Shown piece by piece: positions 16,704 to 25,775 of a DNA stretch of 44,844 nucleotides; the stretch's first letter is position 1, and every line of letters begins with the position of its first letter. Both the position numbers and the translations under genes were made by a program. The notes under the pieces were generated by a model. That model was not told the origin of the DNA. It ran no database searches and worked only from the letters and a program-made list of their open reading frames with translations. The DNA is from Verrucomicrobiota bacterium JB023 (GTDB taxonomy: Bacteria; Verrucomicrobiota; Verrucomicrobiia; Verrucomicrobiales; Akkermansiaceae): the NCBI GenBank assembly GCA_030673895.1, contig JAUTCR010000076.1, positions 1 through 44,844 on the forward strand, in the 5' to 3' direction.

Positions 16704-18254
16704 TCAGCCACCGGTGCTGCCGGCAGCCGGCGGAGCGGGAGGATTGAGGATATTCTTCAGGCCGATCAACGCCTTGGCTTCTGGAAGATCCGCGAAGCGT
16801 TGCTGGCCTTCTCTAATGAGCTCGAGGGCCTTGTCCTTGTCGTGACGGTGGCGATAGATCTCGATGCGGTGCAAGGTCTGCCGCAGTTTGTCGGCATCAC
16901 GAGGATAGATTCGTTCGGCGGAATCGAAGAAGGCGAGTGCCTGCTCGGTGCGACCCTCTTGAAGGAGACGGAGGCCTAGCGCTTCATAAAGTTTACCAGA
17001 ATTCATCTTGGCCGCAGCGGTGCGGACCTTGGTCATTAGCTTGGCATCATCCCGTCCCCAGTTCTTGACCGCGAGGCGAAAGGCCCGGTAGGCGCGATTG
17101 TCTTCCGCGAAGGAAGGCTCCTTCCGGAAGTCAGCGTAGGGCCGGTAGAGCGGGTCCCCGATGACCAGGCTTTGCCAGGAGTGGGCGGGGATGGCCATGT
17201 GGGCGGCTTCGACCAGGGAGAAGCCCTTCAGCAACCGGTCATGGAAGATTTCGAAGTCGTGGGTCAGGGTCAGATAAGGTTCCCAGACATTGCCCAGGGT
17301 CGCGGTCGCGCCGGCAGCGATCAGCGGCCCGGTCCAGCGCTTCTTGGTGTTGCGCAGCTCTGAGGCCGAGAAGGAGTGGAGGTGGACGGCGATGGCTCCC
17401 GGCTTGAATACGAAGCGAGGGTTAAGCAACGGGCCATTGCGGTGGTGGGCGTACCAGCCGAAGTAGAGGGCGGCGTCCGTCATGGGATAGTTGGTGAGGA
17501 AGGTGTCCCGATTCGTATCCATTACGGTGGGGATGCCCTCCTTGAGATTGCGCCGTGCGATGGCGCGGATCCAATCGTCTCCCGCCTCATAGCCTTTCCC
17601 CTTGCGGGCTTGGTCGAGATAGCAGGTGCCCCAGAGCCCGGTCTTCTCGACCGCCAGCGCATCGGCCATCATGCGCTCACAGTCGGCGACAGTCGGCCCA
17701 TCAATGCGGCAGGTTAGAAAGAGGGCCGGGATTTGCGCCGTGAGGAGCTCGGACTGGTGCTTGTAATAAGGATTGGTGAGGGGGCCGGAGGCGGAGGTGC
17801 CTTGGATGCCGAAGAGAGCGAGCTCGGAATCGACCGAGGCTTCGTCTTGTTTGCCAGGCTCGATGCGCTGGGGCTTCCCATTGGCGCCCTTCGGCGTTGG
17901 TGTCCGCTTGATGCGATAGGGCAGGCCTCTCATGAGGAGGATGACTTGCCGCTCATTGGCCAGGGGTACGATGCGTCCGGTGGCGTCAGGGCCGCGGCGC
18001 CACCATTGCTTCTCATCATATAGGTTGATGAGAGGGTCGCGGATGAAGGTGTTGTAATCCTCGCGGGAGATGGTGCCGCCCTCCGGGGTCGCGAGGCCGA
18101 CGAGATTCTCCGCAGGAATATTCCGGCCCTTGGCATAGGTTTCCGCCAAGGCCTTGGACGAGGCATCTTGCTGGCGGTAGAGGACCAGAACGCGCTTGGG
18201 CTCGATGGCTTGCGTGGTGAGACAGGTGACGAGGAGGAGAAGAAGGATTCTCAT
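16704..18254 (-). CDS. TIGR03790-family secreted protein with TPR-like tail
   Basis: A 516-aa protein of the TIGR03790 family, found mainly in Verrucomicrobiota and related phyla and without assigned function. A signal peptide occupies residues 1-17. The body contains family blocks RVLVLYRQQD, SKALAETYAKGRNIP, MRGLPYRIKRTP, WGTCYLDQARKGKGYEAGDDW, LYFGWYAHHRNGP and AVHLHSFSASELR. Residues about 390-505 are TPR-like (LYEALGLRLLQEGRTEQALAFF). ATG 18254 gives the signal peptide; a GTG 27 bp upstream is less likely. The stop lies 2 bp from the convergent LysM stop. The next upstream gene on this strand is a metallo-hydrolase 80 bp away. Confidence 0.85.
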   Translation of the reverse strand: MRILLLLLVTCLTTQAIEPKRVLVLYRQQDASSKALAETYAKGRNIPAENLVGLATPEGGTISREDYNTFIRDPLINLYDEKQWWRRGPDATGRIVPLANERQVILLMRGLPYRIKRTPTPKGANGKPQRIEPGKQDEASVDSELALFGIQGTSASGPLTNPYYKHQSELLTAQIPALFLTCRIDGPTVADCERMMADALAVEKTGLWGTCYLDQARKGKGYEAGDDWIRAIARRNLKEGIPTVMDTNRDTFLTNYPMTDAALYFGWYAHHRNGPLLNPRFVFKPGAIAVHLHSFSASELRNTKKRWTGPLIAAGATATLGNVWEPYLTLTHDFEIFHDRLLKGFSLVEAAHMAIPAHSWQSLVIGDPLYRPYADFRKEPSFAEDNRAYRAFRLAVKNWGRDDAKLMTKVRTAAAKMNSGKLYEALGLRLLQEGRTEQALAFFDSAERIYPRDADKLRQTLHRIEIYRHRHDKDKALELIREGQQRFADLPEAKALIGLKNILNPPAPPAAGSTGG

Positions 18255-18334
18255 AAGAAAACAGCCTTGGCCGGGCCCCAAGGTAACGGGCCCGCGTGTC
18301 GTGTCCAGCCACAGGGTTCGCCTTCTGCCGGACT

Positions 18335-19117
18335 TCAGGGTAAGTCGACCTTCAGGCCATCGTAGGCGATAGCGACCGTAGGCGGCAGGGTGAGGGAGGT
18401 TTCCTCATAGTCGAGATCATGGGTCAGGTGGGTCAGCAGCGTGGCCCGGGGAGACAGAGTGGCCGAAGTGGCGAGGGCTTCCGAAAGGCTCATGTGGGTG
18501 GGATGCTCCAAGTGGCGCAGCGCATCGATGATGAGGAGATCAAGGCTGGCGAGATGCGCCATGGATTCCGGCGGAATCACCTTCACATCGGGCAGATAGG
18601 CGAAGCGGTATCCGCTGGCCAGGGTGAAAAGTAGGCCGTGGGTGGGATTGGCTCCATGGATAACGGGGAGGGGCAGGACCCTGATGCCGGGCAGGGAAAA
18701 CTCGGTGTAATCCTCGAAGCGGCGCGGGTCCGGGCGGACGTAATTACGAGCCGTATTGCCAAAGGCCCAAGGAAACATGCGCTCCAACGTCGCCAGGGTG
18801 TTTGCGGAACCATGGAGAGGAAGAGCGTCTTCCCGCCGCCAACAGAAGGCGCGTAATTCGTCAAAGCCGACCACGTGATCGGCGTGGTCGTGCGTGTAGA
18901 TCACCTGGTCGACCTGGGTCAGCCCCTCGCGTAAGGCTTGCTCGCGGAGATCCGGCCCGGAGTCGATGAGCAGAGTCGTCTCCGGAGTCTCGAGAGAGAT
19001 GGACGAGCGAGTCCGATTGTTCCGGGGGTCGCTTGAGGTGCAGACCGGGCAGGGGCATCCAATGACGGGAACTCCGACGGAGGTTCCCGTCCCGAGGAAT
19101 GTGATCGTCGAACTCAA
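18335..19117 (-). CDS. PhnP-like metallo-beta-lactamase-fold hydrolase
   Basis: A 260-aa cytoplasmic MBL-fold phosphodiesterase-like protein. It opens with TFLGTGTSVGVPVIGCPCPVC, where the Cys cluster corresponds to the structural zinc site of PhnP-type enzymes. The active site carries THDHADH (about residue 76), later His in VIHGANPTHG, Asp in YLPDVK and His in LTHLTHD. The start codon is TTG 19117: an in-frame stop lies five codons upstream and no ATG precedes the conserved fold start. PhnP acts on cyclic ribose phosphates; outside a phn operon, as here, these homologues may be general cyclic-nucleotide or lipoate-related hydrolases. Divergent from the MuiA-type gene. Confidence 0.88.
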   Translation of the reverse strand: MSSTITFLGTGTSVGVPVIGCPCPVCTSSDPRNNRTRSSISLETPETTLLIDSGPDLREQALREGLTQVDQVIYTHDHADHVVGFDELRAFCWRREDALPLHGSANTLATLERMFPWAFGNTARNYVRPDPRRFEDYTEFSLPGIRVLPLPVIHGANPTHGLLFTLASGYRFAYLPDVKVIPPESMAHLASLDLLIIDALRHLEHPTHMSLSEALATSATLSPRATLLTHLTHDLDYEETSLTLPPTVAIAYDGLKVDLP

Positions 19118-19190
19118 GGTGAGTCTTTTCTAACCCATTTATGCCTCTTGAACAGCCTGCAAGGTGAAAAGCCCCGGCGGTGAAGGGTTG

Positions 19191-19225
19191 GCGGGGAGAG
19201 GCGGCGGGGAGAGGCGGCGGGGAGA
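19191..19225. repeat. Short 13-bp tandem repeat
   Basis: The 13-bp unit GCGGGGAGAGGCG occurs twice in direct tandem (19191-19203, 19204-19216) and a third time for its first 9 bp. It lies in the 251-bp gap between the divergent metallo-hydrolase and MuiA-type genes. No function is evident; it could be a slippage-prone purine-rich tract. Confidence 0.75.
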
Positions 19226-19368
19226 ACCCGATACTACTGCAGGTTTCGTTGCATTCTGTCTTTGGGCGAGACAATCGAGGAAGAATGTCTGAAAATGCTG
19301 TTTTTTACGCACTTTTTACAGAAAAGGCCCGGGTGGTGGCGTTTGCTGAATTGACGACTGTTATCAAA

Positions 19369-21234
19369 ATGAAAACGAAAACAATGCTATCGATCGGCCT
19401 CGCAATCGCAGGAGGCATGAGCTTCATCAAGGCGCAGGAGGCGCCGGAGGAACCACCCGGGAAAAGTGTGGAGAAGCCCGCCTCGAAGAGCGGGCAAGGG
19501 ATCCAGGAGGTGACCCTGTATCAGGGGACGGCTTTGGTGACCCGGCGGATCACCATCCCGGAGGAACGCGGAGGCTCTTTCGAGATGGTGGTGAAGGGGC
19601 TGCCGACAACGACGGATCCGGAGTCGGTCTTCGTGGATGGCTCGTCGGGGCTGGAGATTCGTTCGGTGACCTGCCGCATGCGTTCCAGTGAGGAAACCCT
19701 GCGGGTGGAGACGGAAGTGAAGAAGCTGGATGATCGCATCGATGAGCTGGAGCGGAAGATTAGCAATGCGCGTAATGAGATTGCCCTCCGCCGGATTCGG
19801 CAAGAGTTCCTCCGCAATCTCGGGAACTTCGTGGCTCCCGCGGCGAGGCAGGAGATGGAGCACGGGGTCCTGCAGGCAGAAGAATTGTCCAAGGTGACGC
19901 AGATGCATTTTGAGGAGTACGAGACCGCCTCCCAGGAAATCATGAAACTGGACTTCGAGATCGATGATGACAGCGAGGAACTTTCCCGACTGCGCTCGGA
20001 GAGAGGCAAACTTGTGGCCGGGCCGACGCAGATCTACGATGCGGTGGTCTTTGTGGAGAAAGAGGCCGGAACCAAGGGAGAATTCTCGCTAAACTATCTG
20101 GTGAAGGATTGCGGTTGGTCACCGGTTTACAATGTGCGGGGTCAATCCGGAGGCGACGAGGTGAAGGTGGAGCTGAATGCCCTCATCCATCAGGTGAGTG
20201 GCGAAAGCTGGGAGAAGGCCCGGCTCATCCTCTCGACGGCTTCCCCGACAGTGAGCGCGCAAAATCCAGAGCTCACACCCTTGCATGTCCAGGTCCGGCA
20301 GGGCGGTGTTCTGCCTCAACGGGAGGATGTGGCTCAGGTGGCCGAACAAGTCGATCGATACAACCGCGCCCTGCAGGCCAAGAAGAAGGCGAACAAGATG
20401 GTCCATAGCGGACGGTCCGTCGAGGAGGTTGCCAAGGCTAATTACGAGGCCAACGAGTTTGCCGCCAGCGCGCAACTGATCGAGCTGTCCGAGCAGCTGA
20501 ATCAGTTTCAACGATTGGGAGGAGGCAAGGAAGAGGAAGAACTAGCCATCCAGTATGAGCTGCAACGACCCGTCTCTCTGGTAAGCAGGCGGGAGGCGCA
20601 GATGGTGCCAGTGCTCGAGGCGGATTGCCCGGCTTCCTTTTACCACATCGCCACGCCCGTGCTCACCAGCGCGGTCTTCCGGGAGGCGGACTTGGTGAAT
20701 ACCAGTGGTGAGGATCTTCTGGGCGGTAAGGTGAATGTTTACCTGGATGATGAGTTCATCGGCCGCACCGAGATGCCGACCATCGCCCGTGGGCGGAATT
20801 ACACGCTGGGTTTCGGAGTCGATGGCCAGTTGAGGGCGCGTCGTAATTTGGTGGAGCGAACCGAAACTGTCCAAGGCGGTAACCGGCAGGTAGCAATCGG
20901 TGTCGAGGTGGTGCTGGATAACTACAAGGAGCAGCCAATCAATCTCCGTCTGCGGGAGAGGACCCCCTTCATGGAAGACACGGCCAGCTTGCGGGTCTCG
21001 TTGAGCGAGACCTCACTGCCCTTGAGCCGGGATCGCGACTACACCAGATTCGAGCGTCCCAAGGGTATCCTTCGCTGGGATCTCCTCGTCGAGCCAGGCA
21101 CGGGTGAGAAGTCCACAACGCTGAACTACGCTTACCGGCTCGAGTTCGACAAGAGCTTGACCCTGGAGGAGATCAGCGGAGAGAAGGCCTCCATCCTCCG
21201 CAGCGAGTTCATGGAGCGGGCCCGCCGCCGATAA
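19369..21234 (+). CDS. MuiA-family (DUF4140/DUF4139) secreted protein
   Basis: A 621-aa exported protein. A signal peptide (residues 1-22, ending FIKAQ) precedes a DUF4140 domain (VTLYQGTALVTRRITIP, about residues 44-60), a long charged coiled coil (about residues 115-220) and a DUF4139 domain starting near NYLVKDCGWSPVYNVRG and running to the C-terminus. This is the mucoidy-inhibitor MuiA architecture. A DUF4139 insertion of about 80 residues rich in Ala, Lys and Glu (around residues 320-390) adds further helix. ATG 19369 is preferred because it gives a signal peptide. Biochemical role of the family is unknown, probably envelope-associated. It converges on the VWA gene. Confidence 0.88.
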   Translation: MKTKTMLSIGLAIAGGMSFIKAQEAPEEPPGKSVEKPASKSGQGIQEVTLYQGTALVTRRITIPEERGGSFEMVVKGLPTTTDPESVFVDGSSGLEIRSVTCRMRSSEETLRVETEVKKLDDRIDELERKISNARNEIALRRIRQEFLRNLGNFVAPAARQEMEHGVLQAEELSKVTQMHFEEYETASQEIMKLDFEIDDDSEELSRLRSERGKLVAGPTQIYDAVVFVEKEAGTKGEFSLNYLVKDCGWSPVYNVRGQSGGDEVKVELNALIHQVSGESWEKARLILSTASPTVSAQNPELTPLHVQVRQGGVLPQREDVAQVAEQVDRYNRALQAKKKANKMVHSGRSVEEVAKANYEANEFAASAQLIELSEQLNQFQRLGGGKEEEELAIQYELQRPVSLVSRREAQMVPVLEADCPASFYHIATPVLTSAVFREADLVNTSGEDLLGGKVNVYLDDEFIGRTEMPTIARGRNYTLGFGVDGQLRARRNLVERTETVQGGNRQVAIGVEVVLDNYKEQPINLRLRERTPFMEDTASLRVSLSETSLPLSRDRDYTRFERPKGILRWDLLVEPGTGEKSTTLNYAYRLEFDKSLTLEEISGEKASILRSEFMERARRR

Positions 21235-21253
21235 GGCCGCTGGCGGAAGGCTT

Positions 21254-21292
21254 GGGCTGGGAGTTCTCGAAGGAGAAAGCCCAGCCCGTTTT
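21254..21292. terminator. Hairpin terminator between convergent genes
   Basis: GGGCTGGG (21254-21261) pairs with CCCAGCCC (21280-21287), and an inner stem TTCTC/GAGAA (21264-21268 with 21273-21277) stacks inside it. GTTTTC follows on the plus strand. It sits 20 bp after the MuiA-type stop and 27 bp before the VWA-gene stop, so it serves mainly the plus-strand gene. Confidence 0.78.
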
Positions 21293-21318
21293 CGGAGCAA
21301 TGACTGTGAGAGCAATAA

Positions 21319-24045
21319 CTAGCGCCGATTCTTGGCGCGATCAAAGCGTGAGGAGCGCGCGGAGCTCGATTTCGGAGGAGAAGGCATTGGCGCGGACTCT
21401 TTTGGTTTCTTTGGCTCCTTCGGTTTGTTTGTTTCCCCGGGCGGCTTGTCCGATCCGGGTCGGACGGTGACCGGTGGAAGTGGCTGCCGCTTGGAAAGAG
21501 GAAGTTGGGGAAGGGTCCATCCGGTGCGGGTGATGAGGGCATCGGCGAGCATCAGCAGGAGGGCTAGGATGCCCAATGGGAGCCTCAAGTCGCTGGAATA
21601 AGTTGCCGGGGGCCGAAGCCAAGCCTTGGAAAGATCAATCAGCTCTCTGCCTCCCGAGCTGTTGGATACGCTGCGTAGTTCGGCGAGGCGGTCTGGATCG
21701 AAGGTCCATTCTGTCGATGAGCCGACGGCGACCGGCCCGAAGGGGAGGGCATACTTGCCAGCCTGCACCGAGCCCTTGACGACGGAGCCCTCCTCCAGCT
21801 CCCGCGTTAGGGTGAATTCGCCCGGGGCGAGGCGCTTCCATGTCACCTCATAGGGCCGACTGCCCGGGCCGTTCTCGAGAAATTTCACCGTCGGCGGGCG
21901 CGCGGAGAAGACGTCGCTCCACTCCTCGATGTCATAGAGAAGGTCCAACGTCAGGGTGGTCCCTTGCAGCCGGTGGCGCATACCGAGCCCGGGGGGAATG
22001 GCATCACCCGAGACCCAATTGGCGACTGACTGCATGAAGTTACCGTAGCCAGGCCATTGCCGTTGACGTTGCGAGAATTCGCCGCCCAGGGGGAAGGAGA
22101 TGGCCATCGTGCGTCCGAGGCCCCGGCGAGCATGGGCAACCAAGGGGGCAAGGTACTCGTCCTGGGCAACGAGGGAAGTCGTCGCGTCCGGCCGAGCGTA
22201 CGATAGATTGTAGCCATCGACAGCAGGCAGCCAGTCGATTTGCCCCTGGAAAATCTCTGCCCCTCGCCCGGTGGGCTGCGTTCTAACAGGCTCTTCAATG
22301 AAGGCTGAGCGAGCGATGGTCACCGTCTCTTGCGCAAAGAGCTTGGGGATATCCATGGCATTGGTGGTGAAGAATGAGCGTCCATTCCCAAGGGTGGCAA
22401 TCTCTTCAAGGAGGGCCGCATCCGAGTCCGCCTTGGTGCCCAGTCCGATGACGGAGACGGTCGCTTCCTCCTTGGTCATCTCCTTGAGCAGGGTCTTGTA
22501 GGCCCCCGGCTCCTCGGAATCTGCGGCATCGGAGAAGAGGATGATATGCTTCGTTCCGACCTTGGATTTCTTCAGCTGGTCCCAAGCGGCTTTGAGGCCT
22601 CGATAGACATAGATGCCTCCCCCCTGCGACTGGACGCTGCGGGCTTTGCCAATGAGTTCATTCTTTCGATTCTTGATCTGGGTGAGCTTGACGATGTTAT
22701 GAGGCTCGGAATCAACAGCGAGGATGGCGACCTCGTCCATCATTCCTAACAGGTTGATGGCATCTGCGGCCCCGTTGTTAGCGAGGTCCATCTTGGTCAC
22801 CATCTTGCCTCCGGCATTGGCTGTGGCCCCCATTGAGCCCGAGCGATCCAGTACGATGGCGAGCGCAACCGCGAGCTTACGGTGCTCGTTCTTCAATTCC
22901 ATGGAGACGGGAAGAAGGGCATCGATGGATGACTCGAAGTAGCCGCCGGAACCAAAGGATTGTTTGCCACCGGCCATGAGAAATCCTCCGCCTTGTTCTT
23001 CCACATAAAAGGGTAGGGCATCGAGGAAGTCATTGGGAATCTCGAAGGCGGGGACGTTGTTGATCAGGACAGCCTTGGCCCCGGAGAGCATGCCGGGACG
23101 CAAAGTCGCCGGATCGCGAACGACTTGCAGGGAATAGCTTTGGTCGACGAGGACTTCTTCCAGAGGGTCGGGATCGTATTTGGAGACCAAGAGAACCCGG
23201 GGCCCTCCAATGACTTCGATCCATCTCTCGGAGGCGTTATTGCCCGGGTGGGCGTCCTCGAGCGGCGGAGTGCTTAGCGCAGGCTGGATCTCTGCGCGGT
23301 ATTGGTAGGAGCCGGTGCGGAGAAGCCGGTCGGTGAATTCGATTCTGCCCACCCCGTTGACAAGCTTGACGGAGGTCTCTTCAAGCAGCCCCTCGTTGCG
23401 AAAGATACGGAGGGGGACCTCCTTGTCCTCGGCACCCCGCACGGTGATCGAGAGCACAAAGGGCTCCCGCACCTGCGTCCGCTCGGGCACATGGAGACGG
23501 CTGAGGGAGTAGTCGTCCGCCGTTTCATCTCGGACGAGGCGGAAGTCAAAGGGCACACCCTGAGCCTTCAATTTAGCCGAAGCCGAAGCGAGAGACTCGG
23601 TAGCAAAGCCATCGGTGAAGGCGAGGATCCGGGCGGGGCGCTCGGAGCTGGCGAGAGCAAGCGCATTCTGAATGGCCAGATTCGTGCGGGTGAGCTTGCG
23701 GGAGCCGGTATAGACGGCCTGATCGTTTTGGTTCTGATCGATGACCTCGGCCGCATAGTCGATGTAATGAATCTCATCTCGCCGCGAAGGTTTCGAGTTT
23801 TCGAGAATCTCTTTCCACTCGGGTAATCCTTGGTCGACGAGATCCTCGGTTGACTCTGAGCGGTCGAGAAGCACCCAGAGGTCCAGCGCCTTTTGCTGTC
23901 TGGTGATCCGGGGGTCGGCCAGGATGAGTGTCAGGATGGCCAAAAGAAGCAAACGAAGAGGCAGGAAGAGCCGGAGCTTCTTCCAGATGAGACCCAGAAC
24001 GAGAAGGGCAGGGAAGAGAATAAGGAACTCGGGCCGCTCGAACAT
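21319..24045 (-). CDS. VWA and amidotransferase-like domain membrane protein
   Basis: A 908-aa membrane protein. Two N-terminal hydrophobic helices (residues about 5-45) precede a first VWA-like domain with LWVLLDRSEST, which keeps the DxSxS MIDAS core. An Ig-like section and a glutamine-amidotransferase-like segment follow (GGFLMAGGKQSFGSGGY), into which a second VWA domain is set, with VLDRSGSMGATA as its MIDAS and LFSDAADSEEPG later. A C-terminal helix near LGILALLLMLADALI and a Pro/Lys/Ser-rich cytoplasmic tail end the protein. The architecture is of the BatA-neighbour large VWA proteins, usually near MoxR ATPases, which are absent here. ATG 24045 is preferred over upstream GTG/TTG. Probably a metal-dependent adhesion or assembly scaffold. 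Confidence 0.88.
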   Translation of the reverse strand: MFERPEFLILFPALLVLGLIWKKLRLFLPLRLLLLAILTLILADPRITRQQKALDLWVLLDRSESTEDLVDQGLPEWKEILENSKPSRRDEIHYIDYAAEVIDQNQNDQAVYTGSRKLTRTNLAIQNALALASSERPARILAFTDGFATESLASASAKLKAQGVPFDFRLVRDETADDYSLSRLHVPERTQVREPFVLSITVRGAEDKEVPLRIFRNEGLLEETSVKLVNGVGRIEFTDRLLRTGSYQYRAEIQPALSTPPLEDAHPGNNASERWIEVIGGPRVLLVSKYDPDPLEEVLVDQSYSLQVVRDPATLRPGMLSGAKAVLINNVPAFEIPNDFLDALPFYVEEQGGGFLMAGGKQSFGSGGYFESSIDALLPVSMELKNEHRKLAVALAIVLDRSGSMGATANAGGKMVTKMDLANNGAADAINLLGMMDEVAILAVDSEPHNIVKLTQIKNRKNELIGKARSVQSQGGGIYVYRGLKAAWDQLKKSKVGTKHIILFSDAADSEEPGAYKTLLKEMTKEEATVSVIGLGTKADSDAALLEEIATLGNGRSFFTTNAMDIPKLFAQETVTIARSAFIEEPVRTQPTGRGAEIFQGQIDWLPAVDGYNLSYARPDATTSLVAQDEYLAPLVAHARRGLGRTMAISFPLGGEFSQRQRQWPGYGNFMQSVANWVSGDAIPPGLGMRHRLQGTTLTLDLLYDIEEWSDVFSARPPTVKFLENGPGSRPYEVTWKRLAPGEFTLTRELEEGSVVKGSVQAGKYALPFGPVAVGSSTEWTFDPDRLAELRSVSNSSGGRELIDLSKAWLRPPATYSSDLRLPLGILALLLMLADALITRTGWTLPQLPLSKRQPLPPVTVRPGSDKPPGETNKPKEPKKPKESAPMPSPPKSSSARSSRFDRAKNRR

Positions 24046-24421
24046 GTCCCGAATATGAGGCAACACGCGCCAAGGGGGAGGGAAATTCGCGGGAAATTTA
24101 ACAACCTTGGCTCAGCATCATTTGGGCATTGATAATCAATGGCGAACGCGCCAAGGGAAGGGCGCGGTTTCTCGCAACTTGGTCCCGTCTTTCTTCTCAA
24201 TCAGGCTGCTAGGCGCCTTCAGCCCGAGCCAGCTCCGGGAAGGACCCGGGCTAATGAGGCTCGAAATGATGGGGCCGATGCCATTCATTTGATCTTAGCT
24301 TGGGCCATCGTGCCATGAATCGGCTCAGGATGGCGATGGAAAGAATATCTCAAGGTTGGGGAGGCTGGCAGTGCGCGTACGTTCACTTGTTCGAAGGATG
24401 ACCTTCTGTTAGTCATCAATC
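24046..24421. other. Divergent intergenic region with two inverted repeats, 376 bp
   Basis: This gap separates the VWA gene from the DUF5685-like gene. It holds a 15-bp palindrome, CATTGAT-A-ATCAATG (24127-24141), and a GATGAC/GTCATC inverted repeat with a 9-nt spacer (24397-24417) ending 4 bp before the ATG at 24422. Either could be an operator; the second could instead fold over the ribosome-binding region. No recognisable coding region or RNA gene is seen. Confidence 0.45.
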
Positions 24422-25486
24422 ATGTTCGGTTTCCTGCAAGCTCCTAGCAATCCGTGTTGCGGGCAGACTCCTTCGCTCTGGAGAGGACACTTTTGCGGAT
24501 TGGCCACACGCCTGCATCAGGATTTTGGAGCGTGGGCTCGAATGCTGGTGAACCGTGATTCCACCTTTCTGGCTTTGTCCGCCGCCGGAAGCGGGGACCA
24601 GGCCCGGATAGCGACTTGTTGTAACCCGCTCTCGCCTCCCAAACCGATCTATGACCAGGGCCCGAATGTTAGTTATGCGGCCGACATCGCGCTCTGTGGC
24701 CTCAGCATGAAACTACGAGACGATCGTGATGATGAGGGCTGGGGGCGAAGGCTGCTTTCCCGAGCTGGTCTCGCTAGTGTATCAGGAGCGGTGGACAAGG
24801 CTGTTGCTCGCCTCAACGGACTAGGTTTTCCTTCGCATGAAGTCTTACAGACGATTAGTGCTCAGGGTCGGCTGGAGGCCGAGCGTCCCGACGCGCTACG
24901 AGCAGCGGGACCAACCTCCGAAGCTTATGGGCGAATTTTTGGATTCGCGGGATCAATGAACTCTTCGTCAGGCACTGAGTCGAATCTGGAAAAAATCGGG
25001 CACTCCCTTGGTCGTTTGATTTACTGGGATGATGCTTGGAGAGATTGGCGGAAGGATCAGAGAAAAGGACGATTCAATCCTCTGCAAGTGACTTCTGCAG
25101 ATGAGCTGAGAACGCTCATTGAAAACGAATTTGTTCGCCTCGAGGCTGAGGTTGAACAGTTAAGAGAGAGCCCATCACGAAACGTGCTGCAGCAGGTGGT
25201 GACCCAAACCCGCCCGCGGTTGCCAATGGAAGGGGAAACACCGGAGGAGGAGAAGAAGAGGAAGGAGAGGGAAAAAGAGTTGCGGCGGAAAAGAAGACGC
25301 GAGCAGGGAGACGATTGTTATAACAGGTGCGAATGCTGCTCTTGCTACGATTGCACAGGGTGTCTCACCTGTGGAGGGCGGACGGCGACAGGGAGTAAAG
25401 GGGCTTGTGATGCGTGTTTTGATTGCGGTCCCGGTGACCGTGGTTGCATCGACTGTAATCCTTGTGATGGATGTTCGTGTTGTTAG
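24422..25486 (+). CDS. DUF5685-like protein with cysteine-rich tail
   Basis: A 354-aa protein. The N-terminus MFGFLQAP with HFCGLATRLHQDFG and DSTFLALS follows the DUF5685 pattern, as do CCNPL (66-70) and the aspartate-rich segment LRDDRDDEGWG (99-108). A second segment, LIYWDDAWRDWRKDQRKGRF (199-218), follows the family's D-rich C-terminal block. Residues 275-297 are a highly basic helix, and residues 299-354 contain 17 cysteines, mostly as CxxC steps (CTGCLTC, CDACFDC, CIDCNPCDGCSCC). No signal peptide is clear. The paired Asp motifs recall all-alpha isoprenoid synthases, but that is inference; DUF5685 has no known function. It leads a group with two tiny membrane proteins and a racemase. 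Confidence 0.78.
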   Translation: MFGFLQAPSNPCCGQTPSLWRGHFCGLATRLHQDFGAWARMLVNRDSTFLALSAAGSGDQARIATCCNPLSPPKPIYDQGPNVSYAADIALCGLSMKLRDDRDDEGWGRRLLSRAGLASVSGAVDKAVARLNGLGFPSHEVLQTISAQGRLEAERPDALRAAGPTSEAYGRIFGFAGSMNSSSGTESNLEKIGHSLGRLIYWDDAWRDWRKDQRKGRFNPLQVTSADELRTLIENEFVRLEAEVEQLRESPSRNVLQQVVTQTRPRLPMEGETPEEEKKRKEREKELRRKRRREQGDDCYNRCECCSCYDCTGCLTCGGRTATGSKGACDACFDCGPGDRGCIDCNPCDGCSCC

Positions 25487-25494
25487 ATAAAGAA

Positions 25495-25677
25495 ATGACG
25501 GTGCAAGATTTGACGACGGGAGTAGGGCAGTTTCTAGGTCCGGTATTGGGGATCTACCTGGCTTTTAAGTTGACGAATTGGTCATTGCTCACCGTGCTGT
25601 TAGTTGGTGGTTTCGGTGGATTGGTAGGGGGTGTGTTTATGGGGCTTTTTGTCGCCTTTCTGTTGCGCCATCTTTAA
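25495..25677 (+). CDS. Small membrane protein (60 aa)
   Basis: A 60-residue protein with two glycine-rich hydrophobic helices (about residues 10-28 and 33-56, with VLLVGGFGGLVGGVF) separated by a short polar turn. ATG 25495 follows a purine-rich stretch (AGATAAAGA) and starts 8 bp after the Cys-tail gene's stop; an in-frame ATG at 25471 overlapping that gene is possible. No family recognised. Tight spacing suggests cotranscription and possibly a membrane partner for the preceding protein. Confidence 0.6.
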   Translation: MTVQDLTTGVGQFLGPVLGIYLAFKLTNWSLLTVLLVGGFGGLVGGVFMGLFVAFLLRHL

Positions 25678-25775
25678 AGTCTCCGTTCGCGAGCGGGTTG
25701 CATGGCCTTGACATAGCGTGGTGCTTGCGAAGGGGGCTACCGCTCGCTAGCCTCGGGGGAGCTTTGGGCGCAAGA

